A DNA stretch of 64,000 nt from JAGQWW01 sp041392845 (GCA_041392845.1 JAWKLG010000015.1:110362-174361); one strand, 5' to 3'. Numbered from the stretch's first letter, positions 19,497-28,961 are shown. Made by a program: numbers and translations. Notes: generated from the letters alone by a model not told the origin.

Positions 19497-20855
19497 TTAA
19501 GGAAGAAAGATTTTGAACTCCACTCTCCTATTCTTCTGTCTGCCTTCCTTGTATCTGTTGTCTGCAATAGGTCTGCTTTCACCAAAACCTTCATGATTCA
19601 TTCTATCAGCATTAATTCCACGCGCAATTAAATAATCATAACAGGATTTAGCACGACTCTTAGAAAGATTTAGGTTGTTGGTTTCATCTCCAACACTATC
19701 GGTATGCCCCTCTATCCTAACATGATAGTCCGGATACTTTTTCAAAACATCTGCTACCTGGTTTAAAATTTCTTTCGACTGAGGTAACAATATAGATTTG
19801 GCAGTTTCAAATTCTACCGCCTGAGTAGCAAAATCCAATACTGCTTTATCTTCCTGTTTCATTTCCGGACAACCATCGTTCGATTTAGGACCAGGTGTAT
19901 TTGGACACTTGTCAACAGCATTAGCAACTCCGTCATTATCACTATCTGGACAACCTTTTAATGCGACCTTTCCGGCTTCATTTGGACATTCATCATCCGG
20001 ATCAGCGATGCCATCTCCATCAGAATCAGGACAACCACCCAAGCCAGGCGATCCAGCAGCGTTTGGACATTTGTCTTCGCTATCAGTAATCCCGTCACCA
20101 TCTGTATCAGGACATCCATTTAAACTAGCAAGTCCAGCCACTTTTGGACAAGCATCATCTTTGTCGGCAACCCCATCCATATCTCCGTCAGGACAACCAT
20201 TCAATTCTGCCTTTCCAGGTTCAGTGGGACAATCATCATCTGCATCAGCTATACCATCTCCATCGGTGTCAGGATTCTCAACTTCAATAATCTCTTCTTT
20301 TTTCTCATAATCTCCAATCAAATACATGAAGCCAACAGAATGCTGCAAGTTGTCTCGAAGGTCATCTATTCCAAGTCGGTATTCAGTTTGTGCATTTAAA
20401 TAAAGATGCGGAGCAAATCTAAAATTCAGACCAATTCCCAATGGAATCTGGAGGTTAAAATTCTTTTCGGCGAACTCATAATTTGCTCCGACTCCAGCTA
20501 AAAGATAAGGAGCAAACCAGTTGGGTTCTTTGAAATATTTAAGATGAAGCAAGGCATCTAAATTTCCTACATATTGCTTGTTAACGAATTCAGTTTCTGT
20601 TACAGGAAGATTTGCAGTTCCCAAATTTAATGGAATAGCGAGGTTGAGGAAATTATTTAAATGCCTCACATAACCCAGCTCCACTCCTCCTGTATTAAAT
20701 TCCTTAAGGGTCAAATCCTCATTAGTGATAGGATAATGATAATTGGTCCAGGTGTATCTAAAGGTAAATCCATCCGGAGCCCCATCATACTGCGCAAGCA
20801 AAGGTGATTGGAGAAACAACCACGATAATGCTAGAAGAATAATTAGTTTTTTCAT
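19497..20855 (-). CDS. OmpA-family outer-membrane protein with thrombospondin type 3 repeats
   Basis: A 452-residue protein anchoring outer membrane to peptidoglycan. A signal peptide (1-21) is followed by an eight-strand-type barrel (about 25-185). Five calcium-binding thrombospondin type 3 repeats follow (about 193-335, each D.DGDGI.D..D.CP.....). The OmpA C-terminal peptidoglycan-binding domain (about 340-452) contains RIEGHTDSVGDETNNL and ends RRVEFKIFLP. The gene starts 31 bp after tpiA on the same strand and could be read from the tpiA transcript. Confidence 0.93.
   Translation of the reverse strand: MKKLIILLALSWLFLQSPLLAQYDGAPDGFTFRYTWTNYHYPITNEDLTLKEFNTGGVELGYVRHLNNFLNLAIPLNLGTANLPVTETEFVNKQYVGNLDALLHLKYFKEPNWFAPYLLAGVGANYEFAEKNFNLQIPLGIGLNFRFAPHLYLNAQTEYRLGIDDLRDNLQHSVGFMYLIGDYEKKEEIIEVENPDTDGDGIADADDDCPTEPGKAELNGCPDGDMDGVADKDDACPKVAGLASLNGCPDTDGDGITDSEDKCPNAAGSPGLGGCPDSDGDGIADPDDECPNEAGKVALKGCPDSDNDGVANAVDKCPNTPGPKSNDGCPEMKQEDKAVLDFATQAVEFETAKSILLPQSKEILNQVADVLKKYPDYHVRIEGHTDSVGDETNNLNLSKSRAKSCYDYLIARGINADRMNHEGFGESRPIADNRYKEGRQKNRRVEFKIFLP
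19870..20290 (-). repeat. Coding thrombospondin type 3 repeats
   Basis: Five tandem units of roughly 27-29 codons inside the OmpA-like gene, each built on D.DGDGI.D..D.CP followed by a Gly-Cys-Pro-Asp junction (GCPD). The nucleotide repetition also explains a long spurious reading frame on the opposite strand here. Confidence 0.9.
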
Positions 20856-20886
20856 GTGTTTGTATTTGTTTTAAAATGGTAAGACG

Positions 20887-21654
20887 CTAAAACGAATTAA
20901 TAATTGCTACAAAGTCATCTGCCACCAAGGAAGCACCTCCTATCAAACCACCATCTACATCTTCCTGACTAAATATTTCTTTTGCATTGGAAGGTTTACA
21001 ACTTCCACCATATAAGATTGGAGTAAGCGAAGCCTTCTCTTCCCCATACTGTTCCAAAAGAAGTTTCCTGATAAAGGCATGCATTTCCTGAGCTTGTTCA
21101 GGGCTGGCGGTTTTTCCCGTTCCAATTGCCCAAACCGGTTCGTAGGCGATTATTACTCTGTGAATATTCTCCATTTTAACCGCCTCAAACAATCCCTTTT
21201 TTAATTGTTCTTCTACAATTTCAAAGTGTTTTCCAGATTCGCGTGCATCCAGTTTTTCACCACAACAAAAAATAGCCTGAAGATTGCCTGAAAGTACAGC
21301 CTGCATTTTTTTAGCAAGCAATTCATCACTTTCTCCAAAATATTCTCTGCGCTCAGAATGACCCAGGATGACATACTCCGCTCCAACCGATTGTAGCATG
21401 TCAGCAGATAGCTCACCGGTATACGCGCCATTTGCCTCCTGATGACAATCTTGGGCACCGATGGCCATGTTGAAAACATCCTTTATTAGATTGGAAGCAG
21501 TTTTTAAAAGAATGGAGGGCGGGCAAAGGATAACCTGACATTCAGTAGGCCCTAAACTATCTCTAACCTGCATGATGAGCAGCCGACCTGATTGAAAATT
21601 CATATTCATTTTCCAGTTACCGGCTACGATTTTTCTTCTGTTGATATTTTTCAT
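20887..21654 (-). CDS. tpiA: Triosephosphate isomerase
   Basis: Interconverts dihydroxyacetone phosphate and glyceraldehyde 3-phosphate. At 255 residues it has the normal family length. Active-site residues are all visible: Asn13 and Lys15 (GNWKMN), His99 (ILGHSERRE), Glu172 (YEPVWAIGTG), the flexible loop around GTGKTASP and the phosphate-binding LIGGASL. The ATG at 21654 is supported by the MKNINRRKIVAGNWKMN start. A candidate structured RNA with an intrinsic terminator ends about 70 nt upstream of it. Confidence 0.97.
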   Translation of the reverse strand: MKNINRRKIVAGNWKMNMNFQSGRLLIMQVRDSLGPTECQVILCPPSILLKTASNLIKDVFNMAIGAQDCHQEANGAYTGELSADMLQSVGAEYVILGHSERREYFGESDELLAKKMQAVLSGNLQAIFCCGEKLDARESGKHFEIVEEQLKKGLFEAVKMENIHRVIIAYEPVWAIGTGKTASPEQAQEMHAFIRKLLLEQYGEEKASLTPILYGGSCKPSNAKEIFSQEDVDGGLIGGASLVADDFVAIINSF

Positions 21655-21725
21655 TTTGTGCTCGTTTCTGACGCTTTAATTAAAAATTGTCACCAAATTA
21701 TTAAACATTTATTTAAAGTCAGGCA

Positions 21726-21900
21726 CAAAAAAAGCTTTTAACCCCGAAGGATTAAAAGCTTGGTATTACTTTCTTTTGAAATGTGGATAATTAACGGACT
21801 ATTTTATTCACGGCCAAAAGAATCAAAGTTTAGGTGTACAAAATAAAACATGGGATCATATGTCTTTTAGTCCTCATACCTTGAAAAAATTTTCAATCTC
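21726..21900 (-). ncRNA. Candidate small structured RNA (6S-like size) between sodA and tpiA
   Basis: A perfect -7 box is followed by about 170 nt ending in a strong terminator: stem 21732-21741 with 21752-21761 (arm aagcttttaa), then seven T residues on the minus strand. No ORF is present. Nested pairings exist: 21762-21766 with 21876-21880 (ggtat), 21796-21801 with 21868-21873 (ggacta), and 21802-21808 with 21842-21848 (ttttatt). These give a long rod with an asymmetric internal bubble, in the size range of 6S RNA. The alternative is a tpiA leader with attenuation. Identity is unproven. Confidence 0.4.
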
Positions 21901-21904
21901 AGGA

Positions 21905-21912
21905 CAAACATA
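21905..21912 (-). promoter_or_regulatory. Predicted -7 promoter box for the candidate small RNA
   Basis: Minus-strand TATGTTTG is an exact TAnnTTTG match. It lies about 50 nt past the sodA terminator, so the downstream RNA would be independently transcribed. The -33 region is T-rich without a clear TTTG. Confidence 0.45.
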
Positions 21913-21962
21913 TTACAATTTTAACAAATATGAAATTATTTTTAATATAAATTATAAAAATA

Positions 21963-22000
21963 AAAAAAGGGCGATCCAAAATCATTGGAATCGCCCTTTT
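21963..22000 (-). terminator. sodA terminator
   Basis: A stem of 21965-21979 with 21985-22000 (core gggcgat, one bulged base) is followed on the minus strand by a T-rich run. It begins about 16 nt after the sodA stop codon. Confidence 0.85.
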
Positions 22001-22015
22001 CGTCAAATTGAGTTC

Positions 22016-22648
22016 TTATAAATTTGAAGCTCCTTCATTTGCATCATTGTATCTTTTGGTCACTTCGTCCCAATTGATTACATTGAAGAAGGCACTCAAA
22101 TAATCGTTTCTTCTGTTTTGGTAGTTCAGGTAGTATGCATGTTCCCAAACATCACAACCCAAAATAGGAGTTCCCTGCTTATCAGCGATATCCATCAAAG
22201 GATTATCCTGATTTGGCGTAGAAGTAATGAAAAGTTTGTCATTTTTATCTACACACAACCAAGCCCAGCCCGAACCAAATCTGCTCATTGCTGCCTGAGA
22301 AAATTCTTCTTTGAAATTTTCAAAAGAACCAAAATCTCTAACGATGGCTTTGTGAATATTCATTCTTTCAGAAGGCTCTCCGCCACCGTCCGGAGACATG
22401 ATTTCCCAAAACAAACTGTGATTGTAGTAACCACCACCATTATTTCTAACGGCACCTGAATGTTTGGAAACATTGGCAAGGATTTCTTTGATTGATTTTC
22501 CTTCTAGTTCTGTACCCGCAATCGCGTCGTTTAACTTACTGGTATATCCTGCGTGGTGCTTACCGTGGTGAATCTCCATGGTTCTAGCGTCGATATGAGG
22601 TTCTAGAGCATCATGAGCATAAGGTAAGTCTGGAAGTTTAAATGCCAT
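22016..22648 (-). CDS. sodA: Superoxide dismutase, Mn/Fe family (Mn-like signature)
   Basis: Converts superoxide to oxygen and hydrogen peroxide. The protein has 210 residues from the ATG at 22648 (MAFKLPDLPY); the longer frame adds 13 residues foreign to the family. Metal ligands are His27 (MEIHHGKHH), the His of GGGYYNHSLFW, and Asp and His of CDVWEHAYYL. Gly replaces the Fe-type Gln in NNGGGYYNH, and NQDNPLMD carries the Mn-type Gln, so Mn or cambialistic use is likely. No signal peptide is present, so it is cytoplasmic. Confidence 0.95.
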   Translation of the reverse strand: MAFKLPDLPYAHDALEPHIDARTMEIHHGKHHAGYTSKLNDAIAGTELEGKSIKEILANVSKHSGAVRNNGGGYYNHSLFWEIMSPDGGGEPSERMNIHKAIVRDFGSFENFKEEFSQAAMSRFGSGWAWLCVDKNDKLFITSTPNQDNPLMDIADKQGTPILGCDVWEHAYYLNYQNRRNDYLSAFFNVINWDEVTKRYNDANEGASNL

Positions 22649-22832
22649 TATAGTTGGTTTTAAGTTAAAAAATATGTGAAAAATCAAAGCTTTAAATGCT
22701 TCGATTTTGTTTAATCAATTTCACTAAATCAACACGCTGCAATGTAAGAAGTTCAAATTTCAAATTAAGTTCTAACAAAAAAACTCTGGGTTAATTTTTG
22801 GTCAATTTTGCCTGAATAAAGCATCTAAATGA

Positions 22833-22863
22833 TTTTTTAAGCAAAGACAATAAGTTAATTTTG
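22833..22863 (+). promoter_or_regulatory. Predicted fumC promoter
   Basis: An exact -7 box TAATTTTG (22856-22863) has a T-rich -33 region near 22833. The predicted start is near 22870, about 40 nt before the fumC ATG at 22912. Confidence 0.5.
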
Positions 22864-22911
22864 CGCCCCGATTTTGTAAGAACTTTTATTTCAAACTTTC
22901 AAATAAACAAA

Positions 22912-24303
22912 ATGGAATACAGAATAGAAAAAGACAGCATGGGAGAAATTCAAGTCCCTGCAGAAAAATATTGGGCAGCACAGACCCAGCGTTCCTCCGA
23001 AAACTTTAAAATTGGTGGCCAAAAAATGCCGGTGGAAATAATTAAGGCTTTTGCTATTCTTAAAAAAGCTGCTGCCTTGACAAATATGGACTGCGGTGTC
23101 CTGGCGCAGGAAAAAGCAGAACTAATTGCTAAGGTATGTGATGAAATTTCAGCCGGAAAATTAGATGATCAATTTCCATTGGTTGTGTGGCAAACCGGCT
23201 CTGGAACACAATCTAACATGAATGTAAATGAGGTCATCGCAAATCGCGGTCATGTCTTGAAAGGAGGTAGCCTGACAGACAAGGAAAAATTTCTGCATCC
23301 TAACGATGACGTAAATAAGTCACAGTCTTCAAATGATACCTTTCCTACTGCAATGCATATTGCAGCTTACAAAATCCTGGTAGAAACTACCATTCCGGGA
23401 ATGGAAAAATTGCGTGATACACTTGAAGCGAAATCCAAGGAGTATTGGACTGTTGTGAAAATTGGAAGAACTCACTTTATGGATGCAACCCCACTTACCG
23501 TTGGACAGGAATTATCCGGGTATGTTGCTCAGTTGAACCACGGAATCAAGGCCATAAAAAACAGTCTTTCACATCTTTCAGAATTGGCATTGGGTGGAAC
23601 TGCAGTTGGTACCGGATTGAATACTCCGGAAGGATACCCTGAAAATGTAGCAGCTAAAATTGCTGAGATTTCAGGTCTGCCATTTATAACTGCGCCCAAT
23701 AAATTCGAAGCACTGGCAGCTCATGATGCCATTGTTGAAGCACATGGTGCACTGAAAACTGTTGCGGTTTCATTGATGAAAATCGGAAACGACATCAGAA
23801 TGCTTGCTTCAGGACCAAGATCCGGAATCGGGGAATTGATCATCCCAGAAAATGAACCTGGCTCTTCCATTATGCCTGGCAAGGTAAATCCTACTCAGTC
23901 TGAAGCTTTAACCATGGTTGCTGCTCAGGTTATGGGAAATGATGTTGCCATTAACGTAGGAGGATCAACCGGTCACTTTGAATTAAACGTATTCAAACCG
24001 GTCATGATTTACAACTTCCTTGTCTCTGCCAAATTGATTGGAGACGCATGTGTAAGTTTCAATGACAACTGTGCAATTGGTATTGAACCAAACTATCCTA
24101 GAATTAAAGAGCAATTGGAAAATTCTCTGATGTTGGTTACAGCATTAAATACCAAAATCGGTTATGACAATGCAGCTAAAATTGCTAAAAAAGCGCATAA
24201 GGAAGGTAAAACCCTTCGTCAGGCTGCCATAGAACTTGAATTGCTTACTTCAGAAGAATTTGACCAATGGGTTAAACCTGAAGACATGGTGGGTAAATTG
24301 TAA
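22912..24303 (+). CDS. fumC: Class II fumarate hydratase
   Basis: Hydrates fumarate to malate in the citric acid cycle; an iron-independent homotetramer. It has 463 residues from the ATG at 22912 (MEYRIEKDSMGEI). Family signatures are GSGTQSNMNVNEVIANR, the catalytic His in GRTHFMDATPLT, and the mobile serine loop GSSIMPGKVNPTQSEAL. The longer frame from 22861 runs through the predicted promoter and is not credible. Confidence 0.97.
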   Translation: MEYRIEKDSMGEIQVPAEKYWAAQTQRSSENFKIGGQKMPVEIIKAFAILKKAAALTNMDCGVLAQEKAELIAKVCDEISAGKLDDQFPLVVWQTGSGTQSNMNVNEVIANRGHVLKGGSLTDKEKFLHPNDDVNKSQSSNDTFPTAMHIAAYKILVETTIPGMEKLRDTLEAKSKEYWTVVKIGRTHFMDATPLTVGQELSGYVAQLNHGIKAIKNSLSHLSELALGGTAVGTGLNTPEGYPENVAAKIAEISGLPFITAPNKFEALAAHDAIVEAHGALKTVAVSLMKIGNDIRMLASGPRSGIGELIIPENEPGSSIMPGKVNPTQSEALTMVAAQVMGNDVAINVGGSTGHFELNVFKPVMIYNFLVSAKLIGDACVSFNDNCAIGIEPNYPRIKEQLENSLMLVTALNTKIGYDNAAKIAKKAHKEGKTLRQAAIELELLTSEEFDQWVKPEDMVGKL

Positions 24304-24317
24304 AATCCATCTTTTAT

Positions 24318-24356
24318 AAAAAAGCCGGTTTCCTTCAAATAGGAACCGGCTTTTTT
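24318..24356 (+). terminator. fumC terminator
   Basis: A stem of 24318-24334 with 24341-24356 (core agccggtt, one bulge) is followed by a T tract, 15 nt after the fumC stop. Confidence 0.88.
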
Positions 24357-24426
24357 ATTAGTTGTCGTATACTTTACGATTAACAATCAGCTGCACAGAA
24401 TTCGGGAAATTGAGCATAAGATTTAA

Positions 24427-24434
24427 TAACTTTG
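24427..24434 (+). promoter_or_regulatory. Predicted -7 promoter box
   Basis: TAACTTTG matches TAnnTTTG exactly, 35 nt before the ATG of the adhesin gene at 24469. The -33 element is weak. Confidence 0.45.
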
Positions 24435-24468
24435 AAACCGAACCCCCACACAAAAAACCATATTTAAC

Positions 24469-27414
24469 ATGCAACGAACTTTTACCTTTGTAAGCCTTTC
24501 CTTTTTCCTTTTTATATCATTTTCAATTTTTGGCCAGGGAACCTCCTGCCAGTTCCCAAACCTTGTTTGTACTAATGAGAATGATGTTTTTACGATTGAA
24601 ATAAACAATACAAACACCGGCACCGCCAATCCTAATAACAATTATGGCTGCCTTGTAACTCAACCTAATCCAACATGGATGCAATGGCAGGTTACTACCT
24701 TCGGTGGAGCTTTATTGGAATTAAAAAATGATATGGACCTGGATTTACAGGTTGCAGTTTGGGGACCATTTAGTGGATATCTAAACACAATTGACACCTG
24801 TGGCGAATTGAAGACTCCTATCTTCTGTACGCCAGTTGCCCGCAATAATCATTACATAAATCTTCCCATTGCAGTACCAGGACAATATTTTTTGATGCTG
24901 GTCACAAGAGCTGATGCTTCTCCAACCAATCTGTATTTTAATGAAATTTCAACACTGGGAATATTTGATTGCAATGGAAAAATACCCGGTTGTGGCCCCA
25001 AAGCTGATGACCCTCCGGGATGCGAAATTTGTCAACCTTCATTTTCCAGTACTACTGTGAATTATGACGCCTGCTGCCTTCCTGTCCCCGGGTTTTGTTC
25101 CTTTATTGAAAACAATCAATGGGTCAATTTCCTGGCAACTGATACCGTAGCGGAGATAAATGTTTATGGGTTTAATTGTCTGTATCAGGAAGGAATTGAA
25201 GCTGTAGTTACTGATCAGGACTTAAATATTGTTTCAAATTGCTTTATATCCTCTCCTGGAGATTTTTCGGAAGATCTTATTGCAACCGGCCTCACACCGG
25301 GAAAAAGATACTATGTAATGGTCGACGGTGTCAATGGAGATGCATGTGAATTTACTTTAAACTTTAATTCGGGTGTTTGGGTTGGAAGACCGGATTCTGC
25401 CCGACAAGTTATTGGACCGGTAGATGTTTGCCCGACAGGAATTGTTACTTATTCAGTTGATTCTGTACCGGGTGCTACCAACTACCACTGGTCGGTTCCA
25501 AAAGATATTGCAACCATCATTGATGGACAAGGAACAAGAGATATTACGGTCAGATTTAAAACAACAACCGGAACCGGAGAAATTTGTGTCTGCCCTACCA
25601 ATGCATGTTATGAAGGAGCAACTGCCTGCCTAATGGTAAATTCAACTGATTTAGGATTAACCACCCTTCCAGACACTTCAGTTTGTTCCAATGATTTTCC
25701 TATCATCATTGAAGGGCAATCATGGGATTCAGCGGGAACTTACTCAGTTACTTATCCTTCTTATTTGGGATGTGACAGTACAGTTCAGTTTACAATATTA
25801 AATGACCCGGGCTGTAGAAACTGGACCAAGCTTTTGGCTGAAATGGATTCTATTTTAACAGTTGATTCTATTATTTGTCAGTCGGATACTGCAACAGTGC
25901 TTTACAAGGCAGGCCTTTTAAATGGTACCCAATTGATTTGGGATTTTGATGAAGGAACTATTGTTGATGGAGAAAATGAGGGCCCATATTCCATATTTTG
26001 GACTGACCCAGGGAAAAAGGAAATCAAATTAACCATCGTGGAAAATGGGGATACTATAATTTTAAAGCGACAAATAAGTGTCATCGCTTTGCCAGATCCA
26101 CCCGGCTTTGATTGCCAAACTAGAAACGTTTTGGTAATGAGAGTTTGTTGGGATCCTAATCAAACTGCGATTAGCTCCATTACAGGAATCAATGGTACCA
26201 GCGGCAACATAGATGGAAATTGTTTTATCGTTTCCTCCCCTTCCGACAATGGATCAACCATAGATTTCGAGTATACTGTTCAAGGCGAAATTCCGGGCTG
26301 CGATTTAACCGGCACTTACCAGTGTGATATTTCAAATTGTCCCCCTGTGGAAATTCTACCGGTAGATCCTGGCACAATATGCCTTGAAGCCAACCTTTCT
26401 CCTATCCAACTGGAAGCCAACGTTTTAAACAATCTTTCGAATGGAACTTTCACCTGGTCTGGAAATCATGTTACTTCCATTGGAATTTTTGATCCGCTTG
26501 CAGCAGGACCAGGAAACCACAGTGTCTCGGTAACCTATGAAGAAGATGGTTGTACCTGGACGGAATTATTCGATGTAACAGTTGTAGAACAACCGGAAAT
26601 ATTTGACTTTACCATTCAAGGTCCCTTATTTTTTTCTGAGTCTTCTGGAAACCTTGGAGTTGAAATGGTTTCCTTAGGAAACTATTCCTACGAATGGATC
26701 GACCCAAATGGGATTGCTATTGGAAATACGAATAATGTAAGGGTTCAAAAATGGCTGGCAGGACAAGAATATTGTGTTTCAGTTTCAAATGATTCCGGTT
26801 GTCAAACTGAAGGATGTGTTATGGTTGGAGGTCCTATTTTTAGAGTGAACCCATTTACAGTTATTTGCAAAGGTGAGGGAGCAAATCTTACCGTGCGTCC
26901 CGGCAATGGAGCAAGTTTTTCCTGGAGCCCGGCCAATGGATTAAATTGTACTGATTGCCCAAATCCATATGCGGCACCTTCCGGCACCACAAAATATACG
27001 GTTACCGCTACCCTTCCTGACGGCCGTCAAGGCAGTACAGATGTTTGGGTGATAGTTTTACCTCAAGGATTTTGTCCATTTGCGTTGGAAAGTAATGACA
27101 TTGCTGCTTTGAATCAAATCCAAAATCCTGGTCCGGATCAGATAACCCAACAAGTTTTATTACAGATGGAAAGAAAAGGAGCCGACAAAGAAATTTCGAT
27201 TTTTCCTAATCCAGGTTCCGGACAATTTAACATCCGTTCTAATGAAATCATCGATGAAGTAAAATTGATAGACATTAATGGGAACGTGATTTTAAATAAT
27301 TTTCCGAACGCATTAACTAATCAAATTCAATTGGAAAATCAGCCACAAGGAACCTATTTTGTAAAAATCAGGTCTGCCGGAAAATGGTACATAAAAAGAA
27401 TTTTAAAAATGTAA
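24469..27414 (+). CDS. T9SS-secreted adhesin-like protein with one copy of the shared composite repeat
   Basis: A 981-residue surface protein. A signal peptide (1-23, FSIFGQG) precedes a Cys-rich beta domain (to about 170). The N-terminal module shared with the two giant genes follows: DDPPGCEICQPS, then NNQWVNFLA, then ATGLTPGKRYYVMVDG (about 180-310). An Ig/PKD-like region comes next (about 315-460). One full composite repeat lies at about 466-711: a PKD-like part with WDFDEGTI, a fibronectin-like part, then CPPVEILPVDPGTICLEAN. The end is a type A T9SS tail (about 900-981, IFPNPGSGQFNI). No catalytic motif is visible; adhesion or matrix building is inferred from architecture. Confidence 0.85.
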   Translation: MQRTFTFVSLSFFLFISFSIFGQGTSCQFPNLVCTNENDVFTIEINNTNTGTANPNNNYGCLVTQPNPTWMQWQVTTFGGALLELKNDMDLDLQVAVWGPFSGYLNTIDTCGELKTPIFCTPVARNNHYINLPIAVPGQYFLMLVTRADASPTNLYFNEISTLGIFDCNGKIPGCGPKADDPPGCEICQPSFSSTTVNYDACCLPVPGFCSFIENNQWVNFLATDTVAEINVYGFNCLYQEGIEAVVTDQDLNIVSNCFISSPGDFSEDLIATGLTPGKRYYVMVDGVNGDACEFTLNFNSGVWVGRPDSARQVIGPVDVCPTGIVTYSVDSVPGATNYHWSVPKDIATIIDGQGTRDITVRFKTTTGTGEICVCPTNACYEGATACLMVNSTDLGLTTLPDTSVCSNDFPIIIEGQSWDSAGTYSVTYPSYLGCDSTVQFTILNDPGCRNWTKLLAEMDSILTVDSIICQSDTATVLYKAGLLNGTQLIWDFDEGTIVDGENEGPYSIFWTDPGKKEIKLTIVENGDTIILKRQISVIALPDPPGFDCQTRNVLVMRVCWDPNQTAISSITGINGTSGNIDGNCFIVSSPSDNGSTIDFEYTVQGEIPGCDLTGTYQCDISNCPPVEILPVDPGTICLEANLSPIQLEANVLNNLSNGTFTWSGNHVTSIGIFDPLAAGPGNHSVSVTYEEDGCTWTELFDVTVVEQPEIFDFTIQGPLFFSESSGNLGVEMVSLGNYSYEWIDPNGIAIGNTNNVRVQKWLAGQEYCVSVSNDSGCQTEGCVMVGGPIFRVNPFTVICKGEGANLTVRPGNGASFSWSPANGLNCTDCPNPYAAPSGTTKYTVTATLPDGRQGSTDVWVIVLPQGFCPFALESNDIAALNQIQNPGPDQITQQVLLQMERKGADKEISIFPNPGSGQFNIRSNEIIDEVKLIDINGNVILNNFPNALTNQIQLENQPQGTYFVKIRSAGKWYIKRILKM
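25865..26600 (+). repeat. Single copy of the composite PKD/FN3/Ig-like unit
   Basis: About 245 codons beginning SIICQSDTATVLYKAG and ending at VVEQP. It has the same order of elements as the units at 40067-43860 and 46819-49870: IC....Y.G, W.F..G, GP..I.W, G...I.L.V.E, C......W, CPP.......I, W.G, G.F.P and a closing beta strand. Confidence 0.75.
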
Positions 27415-27417
27415 AAT

Positions 27418-27449
27418 AAAAAAGCCGGAGTCCACACTCCGGCTTTTTT
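27418..27449. terminator. Bidirectional intrinsic terminator
   Basis: A perfect 14-bp stem (27418-27431 with 27436-27449, core gccggagt) has a short loop and A/T tracts on both sides. It serves the adhesin gene and the convergent trmD. Confidence 0.9.
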
Positions 27450-27455
27450 ATTTCT

Positions 27456-28136
27456 TCAACCTTGGTCCAACAGATCCGGACGGCGCTCTTTGGTACGCTT
27501 TAAAGCCTCGTTGTTTCGCCATTCTTCAATTTTAGCCTGATGGCCACTCATCAATATTTCCGGAACTTTCCATCCTCGGAATTCCGATGGCCTGGTATAA
27601 ACGGGAGGAGCAAGTAAATCATCCTGAAAAGAATCAAACAAAGCAGATGTTTCATCATTCAAAACACCCGGTAAAAGTCTCCCGATAGAGTCTACCAAAA
27701 CCGCTGCTGCAAGTTCCCCGCCTGATAGCACATAGTCTCCAATAGAAATTTCCATGGTGACAAAATGATCTCTTATCCGCTGGTCAATTCCTTTGTAATG
27801 CCCACAAATCATCATCAAATTTCCTTTCAGCGATAATTTATTGGCGATTTTTTGATTGTAAGTGACACCGTCAGGAGTCAAATAAATTATTTCATCATAA
27901 GAAACAACTTCTTGCAATTTTTCAATACAAGCAACAAGTGGCTCCATCATCATGACCATTCCTGCTCCGCCACCAAATTGGTAATCATCTACTTGTTTAT
28001 GTTTTCCAAGGCCGTAATCTCGCAGGTCATGAACATTTACCTCCAACAAGTCTTTATCCCTAGCTCTTTTCATGATAGAGTGAGCAAAGGGGCTGTCCAA
28101 CAATTCCGGCAATACGGTAATAATATCGATTCGCAT
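27456..28136 (-). CDS. trmD: tRNA (guanine-37 N1)-methyltransferase
   Basis: Methylates G37 next to the anticodon to prevent frameshifting. The 226 residues are typical for TrmD. Visible parts are the MRIDIITVLPEL start, DDYQFGGGAGMVM, the knotted SAM site (ICGHYKGIDQR and SIGDYVLSGGELA), and the catalytic loop region NDETSALFDSF. It follows surE by 6 bp and both form one operon. It is not in the usual rpsP-rimM-trmD-rplS context of many bacteria. Confidence 0.97.
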   Translation of the reverse strand: MRIDIITVLPELLDSPFAHSIMKRARDKDLLEVNVHDLRDYGLGKHKQVDDYQFGGGAGMVMMMEPLVACIEKLQEVVSYDEIIYLTPDGVTYNQKIANKLSLKGNLMMICGHYKGIDQRIRDHFVTMEISIGDYVLSGGELAAAVLVDSIGRLLPGVLNDETSALFDSFQDDLLAPPVYTRPSEFRGWKVPEILMSGHQAKIEEWRNNEALKRTKERRPDLLDQG

Positions 28137-28142
28137 TTTCTT

Positions 28143-28931
28143 CTACCTTTCTATTATTGATTTTAATGGAGCTAAGGCATCATTGATGGTCAAATCATGA
28201 CCACTTGGCACAACAGAAACATAGCCTTCTTCCAATGCTTTTACATCTGTATCAACCCTTTTATCTTCGTTAATGAAACGACCGGTTAACCAATAATACT
28301 TTTCACCTCTTGGATCGACCGCTTCAGCAAATTCCTCTACCCATCTGGCAGCAGCCTGCCTACAAACTTTTATGCCCTTAATTTCATTTTCCGGTAGTTT
28401 TGGAATGTTTACGTTCAAAAGTTTACAATAGGGCAAGCCATTTTCTAAAGTCTCCTTTACAATTTTGGAAATAAAGGGTTTACAGGGTTCAAAATCTGCA
28501 TCCCAGCTGTAATCCAATAAAGAAAATCCAATAGAATCTATTCCTTCCAAAGATGCTTCCATCGCGGCAGACATGGTACCGGAATAAATAATATTGATGG
28601 ATGCATTGGAGCCATGATTTATTCCCGAAAGACACAAATCTGCTTTTTTATCCTTCAACAAAACGTGTTTGGCCAACTTTACACAATCCACTGGCGTACC
28701 TGAACACTCATAGGCCTCTACTCCATCAAACAACCTTACTGCATGTAATCTAAGAGGCTGTGTAATGGTTATAGCATGACCTTGTCCGGATTGTGGAGAG
28801 TCAGGAGCGACTACCAGTACATCCCCATACTCTTTGGCAACTTCGACCAATGCCTTTAAACCCGGTGCAGCTATACCATCATCATTGGTTACCAAGATTA
28901 ATGGTTTATTTGTTTTTGTTTTATCTGACAT
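28143..28931 (-). CDS. surE: 5'/3'-nucleotidase SurE
   Basis: A metal-dependent phosphatase acting on nucleoside monophosphates and short polyphosphates, linked to stationary-phase survival. It has 262 residues. The metal site is in ILVTNDDGIAAPG (about 13-25), followed by APDSPQSGQGHAIT with the conserved Ser and SGINHGSN with the conserved Asn. It is the first gene of the surE-trmD pair. Confidence 0.96.
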   Translation of the reverse strand: MSDKTKTNKPLILVTNDDGIAAPGLKALVEVAKEYGDVLVVAPDSPQSGQGHAITITQPLRLHAVRLFDGVEAYECSGTPVDCVKLAKHVLLKDKKADLCLSGINHGSNASINIIYSGTMSAAMEASLEGIDSIGFSLLDYSWDADFEPCKPFISKIVKETLENGLPYCKLLNVNIPKLPENEIKGIKVCRQAAARWVEEFAEAVDPRGEKYYWLTGRFINEDKRVDTDVKALEEGYVSVVPSGHDLTINDALAPLKSIIER

Positions 28932-28961
28932 GCCTGAATTTTAAATTGGAAAAAAGAGGCG

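Noticed and set aside
19909..20310. 133-residue frame on the + strand
   Set aside because: Exact antisense of the thrombospondin type 3 repeats; its Ser/Pro-rich repetition mirrors the coding repeats.
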